From Corynespora cassiicola (lineage: Eukaryota; Ascomycota; Dothideomycetes; Pleosporales; Corynesporascaceae), in contig JAEUWY010000005.1 in assembly GCA_022059125.1 (NCBI GenBank), positions 620,001 through 684,000 of the forward strand: a DNA stretch of 64,000 nt, in the 5' to 3' direction. The translations under genes and the position numbers were made by a program. How positions within the stretch are numbered: the stretch's first letter is position 1; each line of letters begins with the position of its first letter. Positions 44,350 through 58,346 of this stretch are shown here, piece by piece. The notes beneath the pieces are model-generated. The model searched no databases. It was not told the origin of the DNA and saw nothing but the letters and a program-made list of their open reading frames with translations.

Positions 44350-46259
44350 TCACTTCTCCAGATAGAATGCCAAATCCGCCCCTTTCTTACCCTCCAATGC
44401 AGTCCTTCCATTCCCCATCCACCGAAACCGATTACCAGTCCTCCAAACAATTCTGAAATCCTCAACACGCAACTCCTGAATGACCTCCCGATACCCAATA
44501 GCGCTTCCCGCCCAGACTGCCGTGACACGCCCATCCACCCGATTATTCTTGTACCAGCTCCTGCAACCCCCGCTCCATACGAGCCGCTGCATAATCTCGT
44601 CGCCATACGAATTGAACTGCTCGGTCGCCTCCTCAGTCGGCACCACAAACTTAATGTCTTCGGTGGCCATCTTGCGGAGCCAGCGCGCCATGTAATTTGC
44701 AGACCAGGACAGGGCGGCCATGAGAGAGCCATGGCCAACGGGCGCATTGGGCCCGGAGAAGAAGAAGAGGTTCGGGAAGTTGGGGCACGCAAGCGAAAGG
44801 TAGGCGAGTGGTTCGTCTTTCCAATATTCGGCGAGGGAGAGCTTGTTCAGGCCCAGGATGGGGAAGAGGGGCCGGTGCGAGACGTCGAAGCCGGTCGCAC
44901 AGACTATTACGTCGAAGGAGTGGTGAGTTCCATCTTGGGTTGTGATGCCCGTGGATGTGATGTGTGAGATTGCATCGGTTATTAGGGAGACGTGAGGCTG
45001 GGTGAAGGCCTCGAGATAGCCGGGCCCTGGAGTCGCGCGGCGGCAGCCGACTTCCCAGTCTGGTGTCAACTTTGCAGCGAGCTCTTTGTTACCCCCAAGA
45101 CGATCTAACATCATCTTGGAGGTGGCCTCGAAGGCTGCCCTTTGCGCTTTGGAATCTTTCCTAAACTGGAAGGTATTAATTTCCGGGGACTTGAAAGATC
45201 GGCATGAGACGGACCATATCGAAAGCTTTGTTGCTTCCGTGCTGAATCTCCTTTCTGTGGGCCTTCAATGCTTCAGGATCTGCTCCGAAAATCTCTTTTT
45301 CGTCTTCGGAATAAACTTTGTTGATCTGTCCGTCAATGACTGCGCTGCCCAGTCCTGGCGTGATCCAGGTAGGATTCCTGATAAAGTTTGTCACTTGCTT
45401 TGCATGTTTTGCCAGCTCAGGCATGATCTGAATGGCAGAGCTACCATTACCAACCATGGCAATTTTCTTGCCCGAATAGTCGTAATCATTATCCCAGGCA
45501 GCGGAGTGCACCTTCAAGCCGTTGAACTCATGGAGGCCTGGAATGTCTGGCCACTTCCAATGTGATAGGAAACCCGTTGCACTGACGAGCACATTGCACC
45601 AATCCGAGAAGACTTGGCCATTATGATTGACTTTGAGGTTCCAGATACCCTCGTATTCATCGAACTCGGCGCTTACAATCTCGTGTGAAGTCTTGACGTC
45701 ACGATCAAGGCTGTACTTCTTTACGGTTTTGGAGAAATAGTCATGTATCTCTTGGCCGCCGGCATAGAAAGCACTCCACTCTGGGTTAGGCTCGAACGGG
45801 ACTTCCTATGTATTTTAGCGTATTGTATTTGGTATTGCCACTCATAGCGCAAGACAACGATGAGAAGAGAGACAGACATGTGTAGATGTGCGCTGGTACG
45901 TCGCACGCAACTCCCGGATAACGATTGACCCACCAAGTGCCTCCAAGTACATCATTCTTTTCGTAGATGCAGTGCTCAACAACTTCTTCCATGTCTTTAT
46001 TGTGCTGAACCACATACGCCAGATTCATGGCTGATATGCCGCCGCCGATTGTTACTACGCGAAGCTTCCTGGGGTGCCGCAGTGGCTGTTCATGGACGGG
46101 AACCCAACATTTCGGCACCTGGCGATAATAGCGTGTTTCTGGTGGTTTAATTGTAGCCAGTAAAGCTTCCAATCTCTTTTGCGCAGTCGGGGACGAGGGC
46201 TCAATCTTTGGCGGTGGTGAAGACATTGGATCATCGGCAGTTTTATGTGAGAATGCCAT
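44350..46259 (-). CDS. Flavin-dependent Baeyer-Villiger-type monooxygenase
   Basis: Inserts oxygen next to a ketone to give an ester or lactone, using FAD and NADPH. Three exons: 46259-45878, 45801-45215 and 45165-44350, giving 594 aa. The FAD dinucleotide motif is VVTIGGGISAMNLA and the second Rossmann motif VGNGSSAIQI. The Baeyer-Villiger fingerprint F-x-G-x3-H-x3-W-D appears as FNGLKVHSAAWD, preceded by ATGFLSHWKWPDIPG. The first intron (76 bp) uses a GTCTGT donor and an AAG acceptor, chosen because it alone restores HIYT-FPFEPNPEWSAFY. The second (49 bp, GTCCGT donor) gives AFDM-FRKDSKAQ. The substrate is unknown. No peroxisomal signal is visible at its C-terminus, which ends AFYLEK. Confidence 0.92.
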
Positions 46260-47168
46260 TTGGGTCAAGGTTGTAGTGAGTTCCAGAAAATGAGGCCTAG
46301 TAGTTGTTAATGTGGGTGAATACTGCGAGATATATGGCTCTACGTTCAGACAGCAGTTGGATAGAGATCCGAGTACTAGTATGAGAGATGAATGCGGGGA
46401 CTATGTCTAGCCCCGCAAAGTTATTTCCGAAATGACGTCCACGAAATGTAAAGCGAGGAGTAATCAAGCTGATCTCTTTCTCCGGGAAAGCCATCTCCGA
46501 AGAAACACGAGAGGATTGCTCTGCCTTTACGACAGAAGTGCACATGTGAGCCGATGCTGGAGTACTTGTGCCATGGTCACTCCTAAATACCTTGTATATT
46601 TGTATACCAGGAGTCGATTCCATCGGTTATTATCGATCAAGTACAAGCTTAGTGGAGCAACTAGGTATATCTCGGTACATCGACGCGCTTATGGGATTGG
46701 GGTAGACACGAGAAGCTGGTCGATAGCTCGTTGAAATCCTCGGCGACAAAAAACTGTAAGACGAAAAAGAATGGCAAGTCCACAACATGTCTGACTAAGA
46801 AAAGGTACCAGAAAATAATTACAGCAACGTAAAGCAAGCAGCATGATGTGACCCAAAGCAAAGCCCAAAAGCAGAGGTACACCACTGCCAAGCCCTCTTA
46901 TCGATAGCTCACCTCCCACGCGCACCCGCCTCCCTTACCAATCCCTCTCTCAACGCGCCACCCGGCAAAATCCCTCCCCGCGCCCTTCACCGCCCAAAAT
47001 TAAATAATCGCGAACCCGACCTCTACGACCACCACCATCCCCATCACCCTCACCACGCGCCGCCCCAACCTTCACAAAACCACCCGCTCCTTTCCATCCC
47101 GCCTACATACTTCTCGGAACGTACCCGTCTCCCGACCCGGTCGACCGCCAAATAAAGAAAATAGAACA
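46260..47168. other. Divergent region, monooxygenase (-)/RPB12 (+)
   Basis: 909 bp. The right third is very C-rich and pyrimidine-rich on the + strand, as expected for a fungal housekeeping promoter and leader. No gene seen. Confidence 0.5.
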
Positions 47169-47659
47169 ATGTCCGCAGCAGGCTACACCGGCTACACGCC
47201 CTCGGCCACGCAGACAGGCGATGCGGCCGGTGGCGCCGCCGCCATTGTCGACGACCGCTCGCGCGCCGTGCACTACACGTGCGGCGACTGCGACTCCGTC
47301 GTCACGCTCAAGCGCGGGGAGCCCATTCGGTGCAGGAACTGTGGGCATCGCGTCTTGTACAAGCAGCGCACCAAGCGGTGAGTTTTTCTTCCTTCCTTCC
47401 TCTTCTCTTCTTTGCTCTTCTCTGCGCCTTGTACCTTTCTCGGGGGGAATTCTTGGGGCGGGATTTGTGGGAGACGTGGTTGGGTTGGGTATATGGATGG
47501 GTGTAGGGAAGGGGGACAAAGAGATGGCGGGAAAAGAGCTTGCGCGGAATCTGATATCGGTCTGGTTCGGAGCTTGCATGCAAAATGCGCGCGTTTGCGA
47601 GACTTGAGCGTGTAGCTGACGATGAGAAATACAGCATGGTGCAGTTCGAGGCTCGTTGA
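47169..47659 (+). CDS. RPB12: RNA polymerase I/II/III common subunit RPABC4 (Rpb12)
   Basis: Small zinc-binding subunit shared by all three nuclear RNA polymerases. Two exons: 47169-47377 and 47635-47659, giving 77 aa. The zinc site is YTCGDCDSVV...RCRNCGHRVLYKQRTKR, a CxxC...CxxC pair. The last exon contributes only MVQFEAR, the invariant family C-terminus, after a 257-bp intron with a phase-2 junction (CG|C). Without this splice the protein would end at or just after KR. The Ala/Gly/Thr-rich N-terminus (about 33 residues) is variable in the family. Confidence 0.95.
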
Positions 47660-48621
47660 AGGCAGCCACTTGCTCGGGCGAATATCCAGGGTCGTGCGCG
47701 CCGTGGTACCGCATCCGCACGCATGTACTTGGGCATACGATCTGGACCGTTTTGAACAATTCTGATGTAAACACCTCCCGAAATCTAAAAGAATTACCAA
47801 CGACAAGGGTACCCATATATCCTCTCTTTGGCGGAGCTTGGAGTTTTTACGGGGGTTTCCGGCATGGCATTTTTTTAATAAAGAGCCAAACCCATGAGGG
47901 ACTAGTAATGGGGCAATATGGGCCGGCATATGTGCATATAGCGTAGCATCACTCTTACACATGATCGAAATTAACAAATCAAAAAACAAACAAACAAAAA
48001 ACCAGAAGAATGCATCATGCTGCAAAATGCTCATTTTCATATTGTGCATCCTCTCGTACTCCGCCCAATGCCCCCACAGCCTTCGTTGCCCCCCAATGTT
48101 TTTCTGGATTATCGATATTTCTATCTCCCGCCCAGAAGCCCAGTAGAAGAATGAAGAGAGTAAAAAATCCCACCTGGCTGCACGCGACCAAGTAAAAAGA
48201 GCCAACAACTCACCTCGGAGACTGACCGGGATGAAAGGTAGTTAACTACAGGAAGGCTTGACAACGCTGTATCGAACTGTTTCAAATCCGCGCCCACAGC
48301 GCCACCATATGCATCCCTTGCGAAAACAAAGTCCACCCAGACTCCGACGATGATAGTGAGAAGATTAGGACGACCAAGGCTGAACAAGAGGGCGAAAGGA
48401 GTGAGTTCCAGCGAGAAAAAGAACGCAAAATAGTCGAGCTGCCCGCCCAGCAAACATGTGATGATGATGGTGGTGGTAGTGGTGATGGTGGCGATGACCA
48501 TTGTGATATGAGATGATTGTTCGATGCCAGAAGCGAAGTCTTGAATGGTTTTATAAGGTCCAGAAAGCTCGTCGTAGCTCATGCAAGGTCGTGCAACGTC
48601 GTTCGCGGTCGATGCGGGTAT
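47660..48621. other. Convergent intergenic RPB12/COT1
   Basis: About 960 bp with a GAT/GGT-rich simple repeat at 48459-48496. A 153-codon frame on the minus strand (48582-48121) starts 40 bp past the COT1 stop. It has no family signature and its apparent hydrophobic run comes partly from the repeat, so I treat it as 3' untranslated DNA. Confidence 0.5.
48459..48496. repeat. GAT/GGT trinucleotide-like repeat
   Basis: Imperfect trinucleotide run (GATGATGATGGTGGTGG, then GTGATGGTGG) in the presumed COT1 3' region. Confidence 0.8.
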
Positions 48622-50747
<2,126 letters not shown>

Positions 50748-51153
50748 GATGGGCGAGACGAGTGAACGAGGGCCGGGCGAGGGAGCTCAACGGGCGGCGG
50801 GCTCGAAATTGCGAGGTGCTTGCGTGTTGTTTTGGGAGGGAGGGGGGGAAGCCGTCCGCAATTCTTTTTGAGGGGCGTAGGGGTAGTGCGGCCCAAGAGG
50901 GCGGGCGAGATGGCAGTGGAAAACCGGCACCTCGCTCTCACGGTCAGCGCAGGGGGAGAGGCACGCCGAGAGGAGAGTGAAGGGAGGAAGGCTGATGCAG
51001 AGGGAGGGAGACTGGGAGTGTCGCGGTACCTCAAAGTCAGGGATAACTCAAACAGCGAGCGAGTGGGTTGATGTTGGACTTGGGCTAGCGTTCGGCTCAG
51101 ATCCCGCCTTTGATTCGCGGCTCACAGGCGGGCCGGGCGACGAGAGGGGCGGG

Positions 51154-51181
51154 CGGTCACGGTCACGGTCACGGTCGCGGT
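51154..51181. repeat. GGTCAC hexanucleotide repeat
   Basis: Four to five units of GGTCAC, the last changed to GGTCGC, in the COT1 upstream region. Confidence 0.85.
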
Positions 51182-51393
51182 CGGGGCGTGAGGGCAGCGC
51201 TGGGCGGGCAGGCCTCGAGGCGGGCTGCGGGCTGCGGGCTGTGGGCTGGGCTGCTGGCTGCTCTGCTGGCTGCTGGCTACCGGCAGCAGGCGAGGGCGCG
51301 CGGGGAGACAGCCAGGCACGCACATGGGACGAGACGGGCGCGCGCTGCAGCAGGCCTGGTGCTGCTGCTGCTGATGCGCTGTCTGGCGCGCCG

Positions 51394-51421
51394 CTGGTGC
51401 CTCTGGTGCCTCTGGTGCCTC
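51394..51421. repeat. CTGGTGCCT nonamer repeat
   Basis: Three perfect nine-base units next to a CTG run (about 51358-51372), at the point where strand composition reverses. Confidence 0.85.
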
Positions 51422-52412
51422 TGGCTGGCCTGCCGTGCGCTTGCGCTTGCGCCCTCGCACCCTCGCACGCTTGCATGGCCTGGCGCGGAGAGGCGCTATC
51501 GATAGGGACCACTCCGACGACCAATTCCACCGACGTCCCGCACATGCAGACCGCAACTCCAGCGCGCCGTGTGCTGCCCCCGTCTGCCCCCGTCTGCCTC
51601 CGCCGCCGCTGCCCTTGGCCTGTCGGCTCCTCTGCCTCCACGTGCCGCCCGTTTTTCTGTGCTCCACCGTGGTCCGCTGTGGCGAACGCAAAGAGTAACT
51701 GGGCCGTGTCCAGCGGTCTGACTGCAGCTCCTCCCTGGGCCACCAACCGCCAGCCTGGCTCCCCAGCTGCACAGTCGAACAGTTGCTGCTGCACTCGCCG
51801 ACTCGCCTACCCAGCTACAGCCGTCCCCAGAGACCCGTGCGCCCCTACGCCGGCCTGAGCACGTCATGTCTACACTGCATACGAACACGAAGAGAGCCGA
51901 CCATCACGCAGGCAAATGTTACAGTTGCTAGTGTACGGCGATCCCCAAGCGCGGATCCATATCCAACCATTAGATCATTATAATACAGGAACGTGTGCTG
52001 AGCAAGGGGTGGTGTGAAAAAAGTCAAAATAAAAAAACAACGACGGCGGCATACAGCCTGATGCACAAGTCCGCCGTGGCTGGACCGTCATCCAAAGGGG
52101 GGGTATATAACTCTGTGGCCGAAGGCGGACCACGACAAATAGAGTCGACAAATGTCTCGAGCAAGAAAATAACCCTACTTGGCCTCGCCTACAAATGCTG
52201 TGCAAGCCACGCATCCCGGCTGGAAGAATGGTACAACGCGTACCCCCATGTAAATGCTGCTCCTGAAAACGCCCAAAAGCCCCGTGGCTGGCTTTCAATG
52301 CAGATATCCAAGATACCTGATTACGGAAGAGGTGGATTAGTGTGAAACGAATGCTAAAATGTTACATCGTGGCGACAAAAGGTCGTCAGGCATCCAGTGT
52401 CGTAAAAAAAAT

Positions 52413-55400
52413 TTAGTTTTGGGCCATGAGCTCCTTGACCTTCTCGCGTTCAGCAAGGATGTCGGCCTGGAGTCTGCGCGTCCGCCGCAATGCCTCGTCC
52501 CTGCAACATGAGTCAGTGTTGCCGTCGCATGAATCCGTATGAATCAACTTACCTCTCAAACTGTAGGTCGGCCACCTCGATCTGGGCCATGTTCATCCGG
52601 CCGACCACCTCTTCCATCTCGCGGTCGGCATCACGGAGGGCCTTCTCGAGTTCTTCGACCCGCTTCTCGAGCGTTTCAGTCTTGCTCGCCTCCGCCATGG
52701 TCATGGCAGGGCCACTGGTCGTCTGGTCGAGGCGTGGCGAACGTTGGGCAAAAACGGGGGATGTGGGCATCTTGGGGGAGAAGGCAGTAGGGCTGAGCAA
52801 GCCAGACTTGGCCCGGCGGAGATGGTTGTTGTTGCTCTCCTTGAGAGTCTGCACTTCCACCTCGTGCTTGGAAATGATATCTTCCGACGATTGCTGTGCA
52901 GTCAGAACCCTGTCCTCTGCTGACTTGAGACGACGCTCCAGTTCAATAATCTTGTCAGTCGACTTTTGCTGCTCTCGCTCACCGCGGGAGATGGCATCAG
53001 CAAGGCGGGTTCGGAGTGATCGGTTGGACTCCAACTGAATCTGGATCCTGTTTGACAGATCGTCCATTCGCGTAGCCGCAGCAAAGAGCTCGTTGCTCAA
53101 CTTCTGCTCCTTGCCCAGGTGCTCAATCTCGGACTTTTGCAGAGCTCGGGCCTGCTCGCGGTACTCTTCAGCCTCCTTTTGTGCTGCGTCGCGTTCGGCT
53201 TCGGCATCAGAGATGCTTCGCTTCAAGAGATCCAAAGTCTTTTCGGCCTCGAAATCAGCTTCGTCAAGAGAACCATCCGACTCCATCTGTTTGATCCTAG
53301 CAAGAGAAAGGGCATGCGTGGTGCGAAGCTCGTTATATGCCTTGTCCAAGGAGATTGGCTCGTTTTCGAGGCGGATTTCGGGAATGGTAATGTCGTGCTC
53401 TTGGAGAAGCTCTCGGAGCGACGTCGTCTCTTGCTGGGCACGATCCAGATCCATCCGAAGTCCACCCAACCCCTTTTCGCACTGCCATTTCTGCTCGAGG
53501 GCGTCATCAGCACGGCGTCTGAGCGAGTTCACTTCCTCTCTCAGGTGGGAGACTTCTTGGTGGAAGGCGGTTCGACGAGGTGTGAGGTTAAGGGCATTGT
53601 CCCTCTCCGTTTCAAGCTCTTTGATGCGTTTTTGAAATTCCTTTTGTTGCAATTCCTGACGTTGCAGAAGGTGCTTCAGTGCTTTGTGAAGGGCATCACG
53701 CTGCTCTTCCAATTCTTTGACAGGGTTGCCGGATGAGGGCCCCTCGCGGGGCGATTCCACACCTGACCTATCTTTGACCGAGTTCGATCGTGAAAGCGAG
53801 CTTCGCTTGTTGAAAGCGCCGGAACTACGAGCCAGTGAGTTTGAACGCGAAAGTCCGACCCGTGGGGTTGACGAAGGAGGGACGTCGGCTTCCTCTGCAA
53901 TGGCTGAAAACCGCACCGGTTGCTGCGAGAGGTCTTGCTGCATCTTTCGTGCGTTGACCAGGGTCTGGTTCTCAGCGCGAAGCTGCTGAATCTCCTGTTG
54001 CATGCGCGTTGATTCGTAGATTAGTGTTTGCGTATCAGTCGCTTCAGACTCCAAACCTTCGAGTCTAGCTCGGAGTTGAGGGACTACTTCATCTCGGAGG
54101 TTGTCCCTCTCATTGCGATGCTTCTCGAGCTCACCGCGGAGCGCTGACAGGAGATCCTCAAAATTCTCCTTGACCTGCCTCTCTTCAGCCAAACGCCTCT
54201 TCGCGTCTTCCAAAGAGGCCTCGAGCTCCTTGACCCTGGGAGCATCTACAGAACCCGATCGGGATGATTGGTCTTCGAGTTGATGTACTTGCTCTTCGAG
54301 ATCCCTGCGACGCCGAAGCTCTTCCTGCAAGCGCTCTGCCATGCGGACCTTGAGCTGCGCACGCTCTTGTTCGGCCTTCCTGCGCAGCATCTCCACCTCT
54401 TCCAACTTGCTCTCGCTGTCGCTGATGGGGTATCGCACGGAGCTAGCGCCGGAGTCCGAGTAGTAATCGCTCGTTCGTCGGTTGTCCGGAATGGACATTG
54501 CGGAGCTCTCTGCCTTCCAACGCTCGACCTCATCCTCGAGTTCCATTTCTCGGCTAATCGAAGCGGCCAGCTCGGAGCTGACCTCGCGCAGCTCACGCTC
54601 GAGCTCTTCGACGTGGGCATTCATTTGGGGGGAATGCGAGAGAAGAGGGGTGCCGGGGACGTTAAAGTAGGAGGGCTGAGCGAAAGAGTTTGCACTAGGA
54701 ATGTCAAGCCCCGATGGTTTTAGTTTGGCAGGCAAATTGCCGGATTGTTTTGGGTACCTAGGAGACGCTCCGGGGGAAAGAGACTTTTCGGAAAATGTCG
54801 TGGTGGGCGATTCGGCACCGTTGGCTTTGTTCCAGCCGAAGAATGAAGTGAAACCCCCGGCCGGGCTCTTGGGTTTGTTGCTGGTGCCATTGGTTTGGCG
54901 AGCATCTTCGGCGGACTCGTAAGGGTCCTCGTCAATGAAGTCGTCGGTGACGCCGTCCAGCTTCAGCTTGAGGTCGGGCTGGCGCTGGTCGTTTGCGTAG
55001 AGGGGCATGTTGGGCATAGTAGGAGACCGGACGTGTAGCCCTAGTCCGACGTTTGGGGCGTTGCGGTCTTTGGTGGGTTGCAGGCTGCTGACCGAGCGAT
55101 CATGCCTTGGAGCTGAGGGAGCGTCGGTGGGGTTGGCAGGTGCAATCTTGCGAGGCTTCCAAGGGTTGGTGTTGGTGTTGGTGTTTGGGTTGGCGGGAAC
55201 AGGTGCGATCACAGGTGACTTGCCATGTGGGTTCCTGCAGCTCGTGTCAATGGAAGGAAGATCAGACGGAAGGACGCGGGGAGGGGGGGTCAACTTACTC
55301 GTCAAGATTCCGGGGCTGAAAAAGCAGCTCCTCGTCGGGGGGCGGGGAGTTCGGAAAAGAGCCTTGACGCTGCAGAGTGTTGAGTCTGTGGATGGGCTTG

Positions 55401-55642
55401 GGATCGCCGTTTGTTTCACCCGGGAAGCGTCCCACGACGGGTGAGTCTGGCGGCAAGGGCTTGCGGCGCACTGGCGACTGGACGGCGACGGGCACAGGCT
55501 GGGTGGACGTCTGGGAGCGGAAGGCAGCAAAAGACGAGATGGCAATGGAGGCCAAGGTGGAGGGCTTTGCGCGAGGCGGCGAGGAGGAGGGAGCAGAAGA
55601 AGCAGCCTCGCTGGGGCGCTCGGACGGGCTCGCGGCTTGCAT
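52413..55642 (-). CDS. Large coiled-coil protein of unknown function
   Basis: Not assigned to a named family with confidence. Three exons: 55642-55299, 55234-52553 and 52500-52413, with introns of 64 and 52 bp, both phase 2, giving 1037 aa. Residues 1-310 are Pro/Ser-rich and disordered (SPVRRKPLPPDSPVVG). A short motif GGFTSFFGWNK lies near 210. From about 320 to the end most of the sequence is predicted coiled coil (HVEELERELREVSSELAA; VKELEASLEDAKRRLAEERQ), broken by a Ser-rich linker (LSRSNSLARSSGAFNKRSSL) with several RSNS/RxxS phosphosite-like patterns. The last exon gives DEALRRTRRLQADILAE. Similar proteins occur across Pezizomycotina as uncharacterised coiled-coil proteins. A cytoskeletal or trafficking scaffold is plausible but unproven. 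Confidence 0.85.
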
Positions 55643-56910
55643 ATTATCCTCTATCCTCGACGACAATCATGATCTTGCACAAATGGGTGGCCCCAGAGGC
55701 GGTGGAGAAGAAGGGTTGCCCACGAGGCTGTTCGCAAAAGGGGAGGCGTGGGCTCAGGCGAGCTAGGCGCATGAACAGGAAGGGGTGCGCTGCGCGGCTT
55801 CAGAGCAGATCGCTGGGCTCGAATTGGTTGTGCTCGAGGCGCCCTGATCAGAGATGGGCGGCTGGCGGCTGCAAGTGGAGAAGACGGCGTGGGCGGCTCC
55901 AGGGGGGAGCGGTTCGTCTGCAGGAACAGCGGTGGATCCAGCCAATGAGGCCGTGTCAGGCGAGGGGGACGCAGGCGATTGCGAGGGAGGGTCTGCGGGC
56001 GGCGACGAGAGGGCGATATGAATGATTCGAGGCCATTATCCGGAGTCTGGAATTGCGGTGGAGCAGGAGGCCATGGCCGGACTACGGGTGCGGCTGCGAG
56101 CGCTGGCTGCGCTGACAGCGGCGTCGAGCTCTCGTCATGCCTTAGACAGGCCTTAGACCCGCCTGTCTTCTCACGCAGGCGCTGAAACCTGGCGGCACCG
56201 TCGCGCGTCCGACTGCAGGCCGCCGCGTCCCTGTCGCCGAGCGCCTGTCCATCGGAATGTCCACCAACTTTGTTTTGCAACTCTGTTTGCGGCTCCCTGT
56301 GGGCGGCGCGGCCGGCGTGCGCGACTCAGCCCGGCGAGGCGATCCCTTCCTGCCCACGCCTGTAAACCGCCTGTGAGGCGGCAGCAGCGCAACGGCAGGC
56401 GCAAGGGGACGCGCTCCCGCCGAAATGCTCCGCACCTGCGCCGCCGCCCAAAGCGGAAGCCGCGCTGGGGGCCGCCCCCGAGAGGGCAAGCGCCATCCCC
56501 GCAAGGCAGGCGCGTCCGGTGGCCACCACGCCGACGTTTAGCCCTCGTCTGGCCGCGCCGGGGCTAGAGCGCAGCGGGCAGTGCCAATGGGCCTGAAAAG
56601 GAGTCGCAATCAAATCCCCCCCGGCCCACGACTCGCGCGACACGCCCGCCAGACCTCTATACCGACGAGTCCACGATGCCAAAGACTGGGCAGGGTACCG
56701 CCAGGATGCACGGGGTGCACGGGGTGCTTGGGGCCAAGCCCGGGTCCGCCGCCGGAAAAACATTGCCCCGCACCGGCTTCTCGAACGCATCACGATCCGC
56801 CTGTGCATGACGACCGCGCGACGCTATTTGATAAACCCCAGACGCCGCGAGGCAGTCTGCATTGCACCCGTTGATAATTGGCAGCCTTCTGCTGCCCGTT
56901 TGGCCTCGCC
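55643..56910. promoter_or_regulatory. Divergent GC-rich promoter, coiled-coil gene (-)/VPS37 (+)
   Basis: 1.27 kb. The + strand is G-rich on the left (55650-56150) and C-rich on the right (56450-56910), so both sense strands are C-rich next to their start codons. No gene seen. Confidence 0.5.
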
Positions 56911-57755
56911 ATGGCCTTCCAGTCCCCCCACCAGTCGCAGAACCTCTTCAACTACAATGCCTCGACCCCTCCGCCGCCCCCGCCCAAGCCCTCCGCGCAC
57001 TCCAGCGGCACCGCAACCCCTCAGACGGGGCCTCCCCTCCCTCCCCCACCACCGGGCGCGTCGTCGCAGCCCTATAGCGATCACCCGCATGCTGCCACGC
57101 AAACCTACCCCCAAAACCCCTCCCAGCCAGAGCCAGCCTACCCACCCGTTCAACCACCGGACCCTGGTTGGCTGCCCGATGTTTTGAAAGACAAGACGTA
57201 CGTCACCCATGAAACGCACCACCCTGCATGCTGAACTGGTCCAGGTCCGTGGACCTACACCACGTGTTGCAAACCCCCGACCTCCAGCGCGCCCTAGTCC
57301 ACAATCCTGAGACGACCCATCCCTCCATCCCGGCCTCTACTGCGCCTCTCCAGGCCCTCCTTGCCCAGAACATTGCCCTCGCCGAGTCGCTGAAGCAACT
57401 TGAAGCCCACCTGCAGCATCAGCGCGAGGGCACCCAGTCGCGGCTTCTGTCACTCAAGGCCCTCGAGCGCCAGTGGCGGGCGAAGCAGGCCGAGCAAGAT
57501 GCCGCGCTGCGCGACTTCAGCCCTCCCGCTCTGTATCAACGTCTCAGTGCTGCCGTGGGCGAACAAGAGGCCCTGTGCCGCGGCTTGGAAGAAAGTTTCC
57601 TCGAAGGTGAGGGCATTGGAGGTTCAGATGCCGTTGCCAGCGAGCGCGAGGTTACAGAGTTTGTAAGACGACTCAGAGAGGGACGCAAGATAGCCTATCT
57701 CCGTTCCGAGCGCAAAGAAAGATGGGACGAGGGGAGGGTTGGCGGCTGGCGGTGA
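56911..57755 (+). CDS. VPS37: ESCRT-I subunit Vps37 (Mod(r) domain)
   Basis: Subunit of ESCRT-I, which sorts ubiquitinated cargo into multivesicular bodies. Two exons: 56911-57197 and 57245-57755, with a 47-bp intron, giving 265 aa. Residues 1-90 are a Pro-rich disordered tail. The Mod(r) domain follows: WLPDVLKDKT-SVDLHHVLQT, the Leu-rich helical body LQALLAQNIALAESLKQLEA, then SPPALYQRLSAAVGEQEAL and EVTEFVRRLREGRKIAYLRS. It forms long helices as in the Vps23/Vps28/Vps37 headpiece. An ATG at 57228 lies within the intron and is not used. Confidence 0.9.
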
Positions 57756-58346
57756 TACTGTCGTGGTTCGATCGTTTTCGTGAAACATCGACATAACCTC
57801 TAGGTTCTTGTATGCTTGTGTGGTTGCGTGCTTGTGGCGCTTTGGTTGCTTCGTTTAGTGGCTAGTGCGAGACATTCGGATTACTGTTGGTGGTACCGTC
57901 AGACGCGCACGCGATCACGTCGGACTTGGGACTGATCAACCGGACTCCATGTCCGGTCCTAGTCCTTCAACATGTCGACACACGTCACAAGGCACCGGAC
58001 AATCGGCTTGCCCAGCTTCCGTGTGCAAACACCGCTGCGGAATTCCATCGTACTTGCAAAGGACAAGTCGATGCATTAGATCAAGGAAAAACGGTTCGTC
58101 TGGGGAAGCAGGGTGTATGCCTAACAACAGGATTATTTACCAAACATCGAAGTCATTCGTACATGGATTAAACCGTTCTTCGTTTGTCTCCCCCGCACGT
58201 CGCATGTGCGTGCGCGATTCGTGCACCGTTCCCGTATCCATCTTCTTCGGCTCCAGCTTCCATACACGTATTCATACAGTTCGCTCCTGAAACCACTTTA
58301 GTTGTCTCCACCGGACATACTCTGCCAACACCCTTATAGTGATACT
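57756..58346. other. Convergent intergenic, VPS37 to mitochondrial protein
   Basis: 591 bp between convergent stops. No gene seen. Confidence 0.5.

Larger units (their letters stand above)
50748..52412. other. GC-rich low-complexity region upstream of COT1
   Basis: About 1.7 kb with no gene. The + strand is G-rich to about 51340 and C-rich from about 51370 to 51860, then AT-richer. It probably contains a long pyrimidine-rich COT1 leader and promoter. Confidence 0.55.

Noticed and set aside
46661..46925. Hydrophobic minus-strand frames in the monooxygenase/RPB12 promoter
   Set aside because: Short, overlapping in two frames, no downstream exon in phase; looks like AT/pyrimidine-rich promoter DNA read by chance.
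48121..48582. Hydrophobic 153-codon frame just after COT1
   Set aside because: It overlaps a GAT/GGT repeat, has no family signature, begins 40 bp past the COT1 stop on the same strand and fits a 3' untranslated region better.
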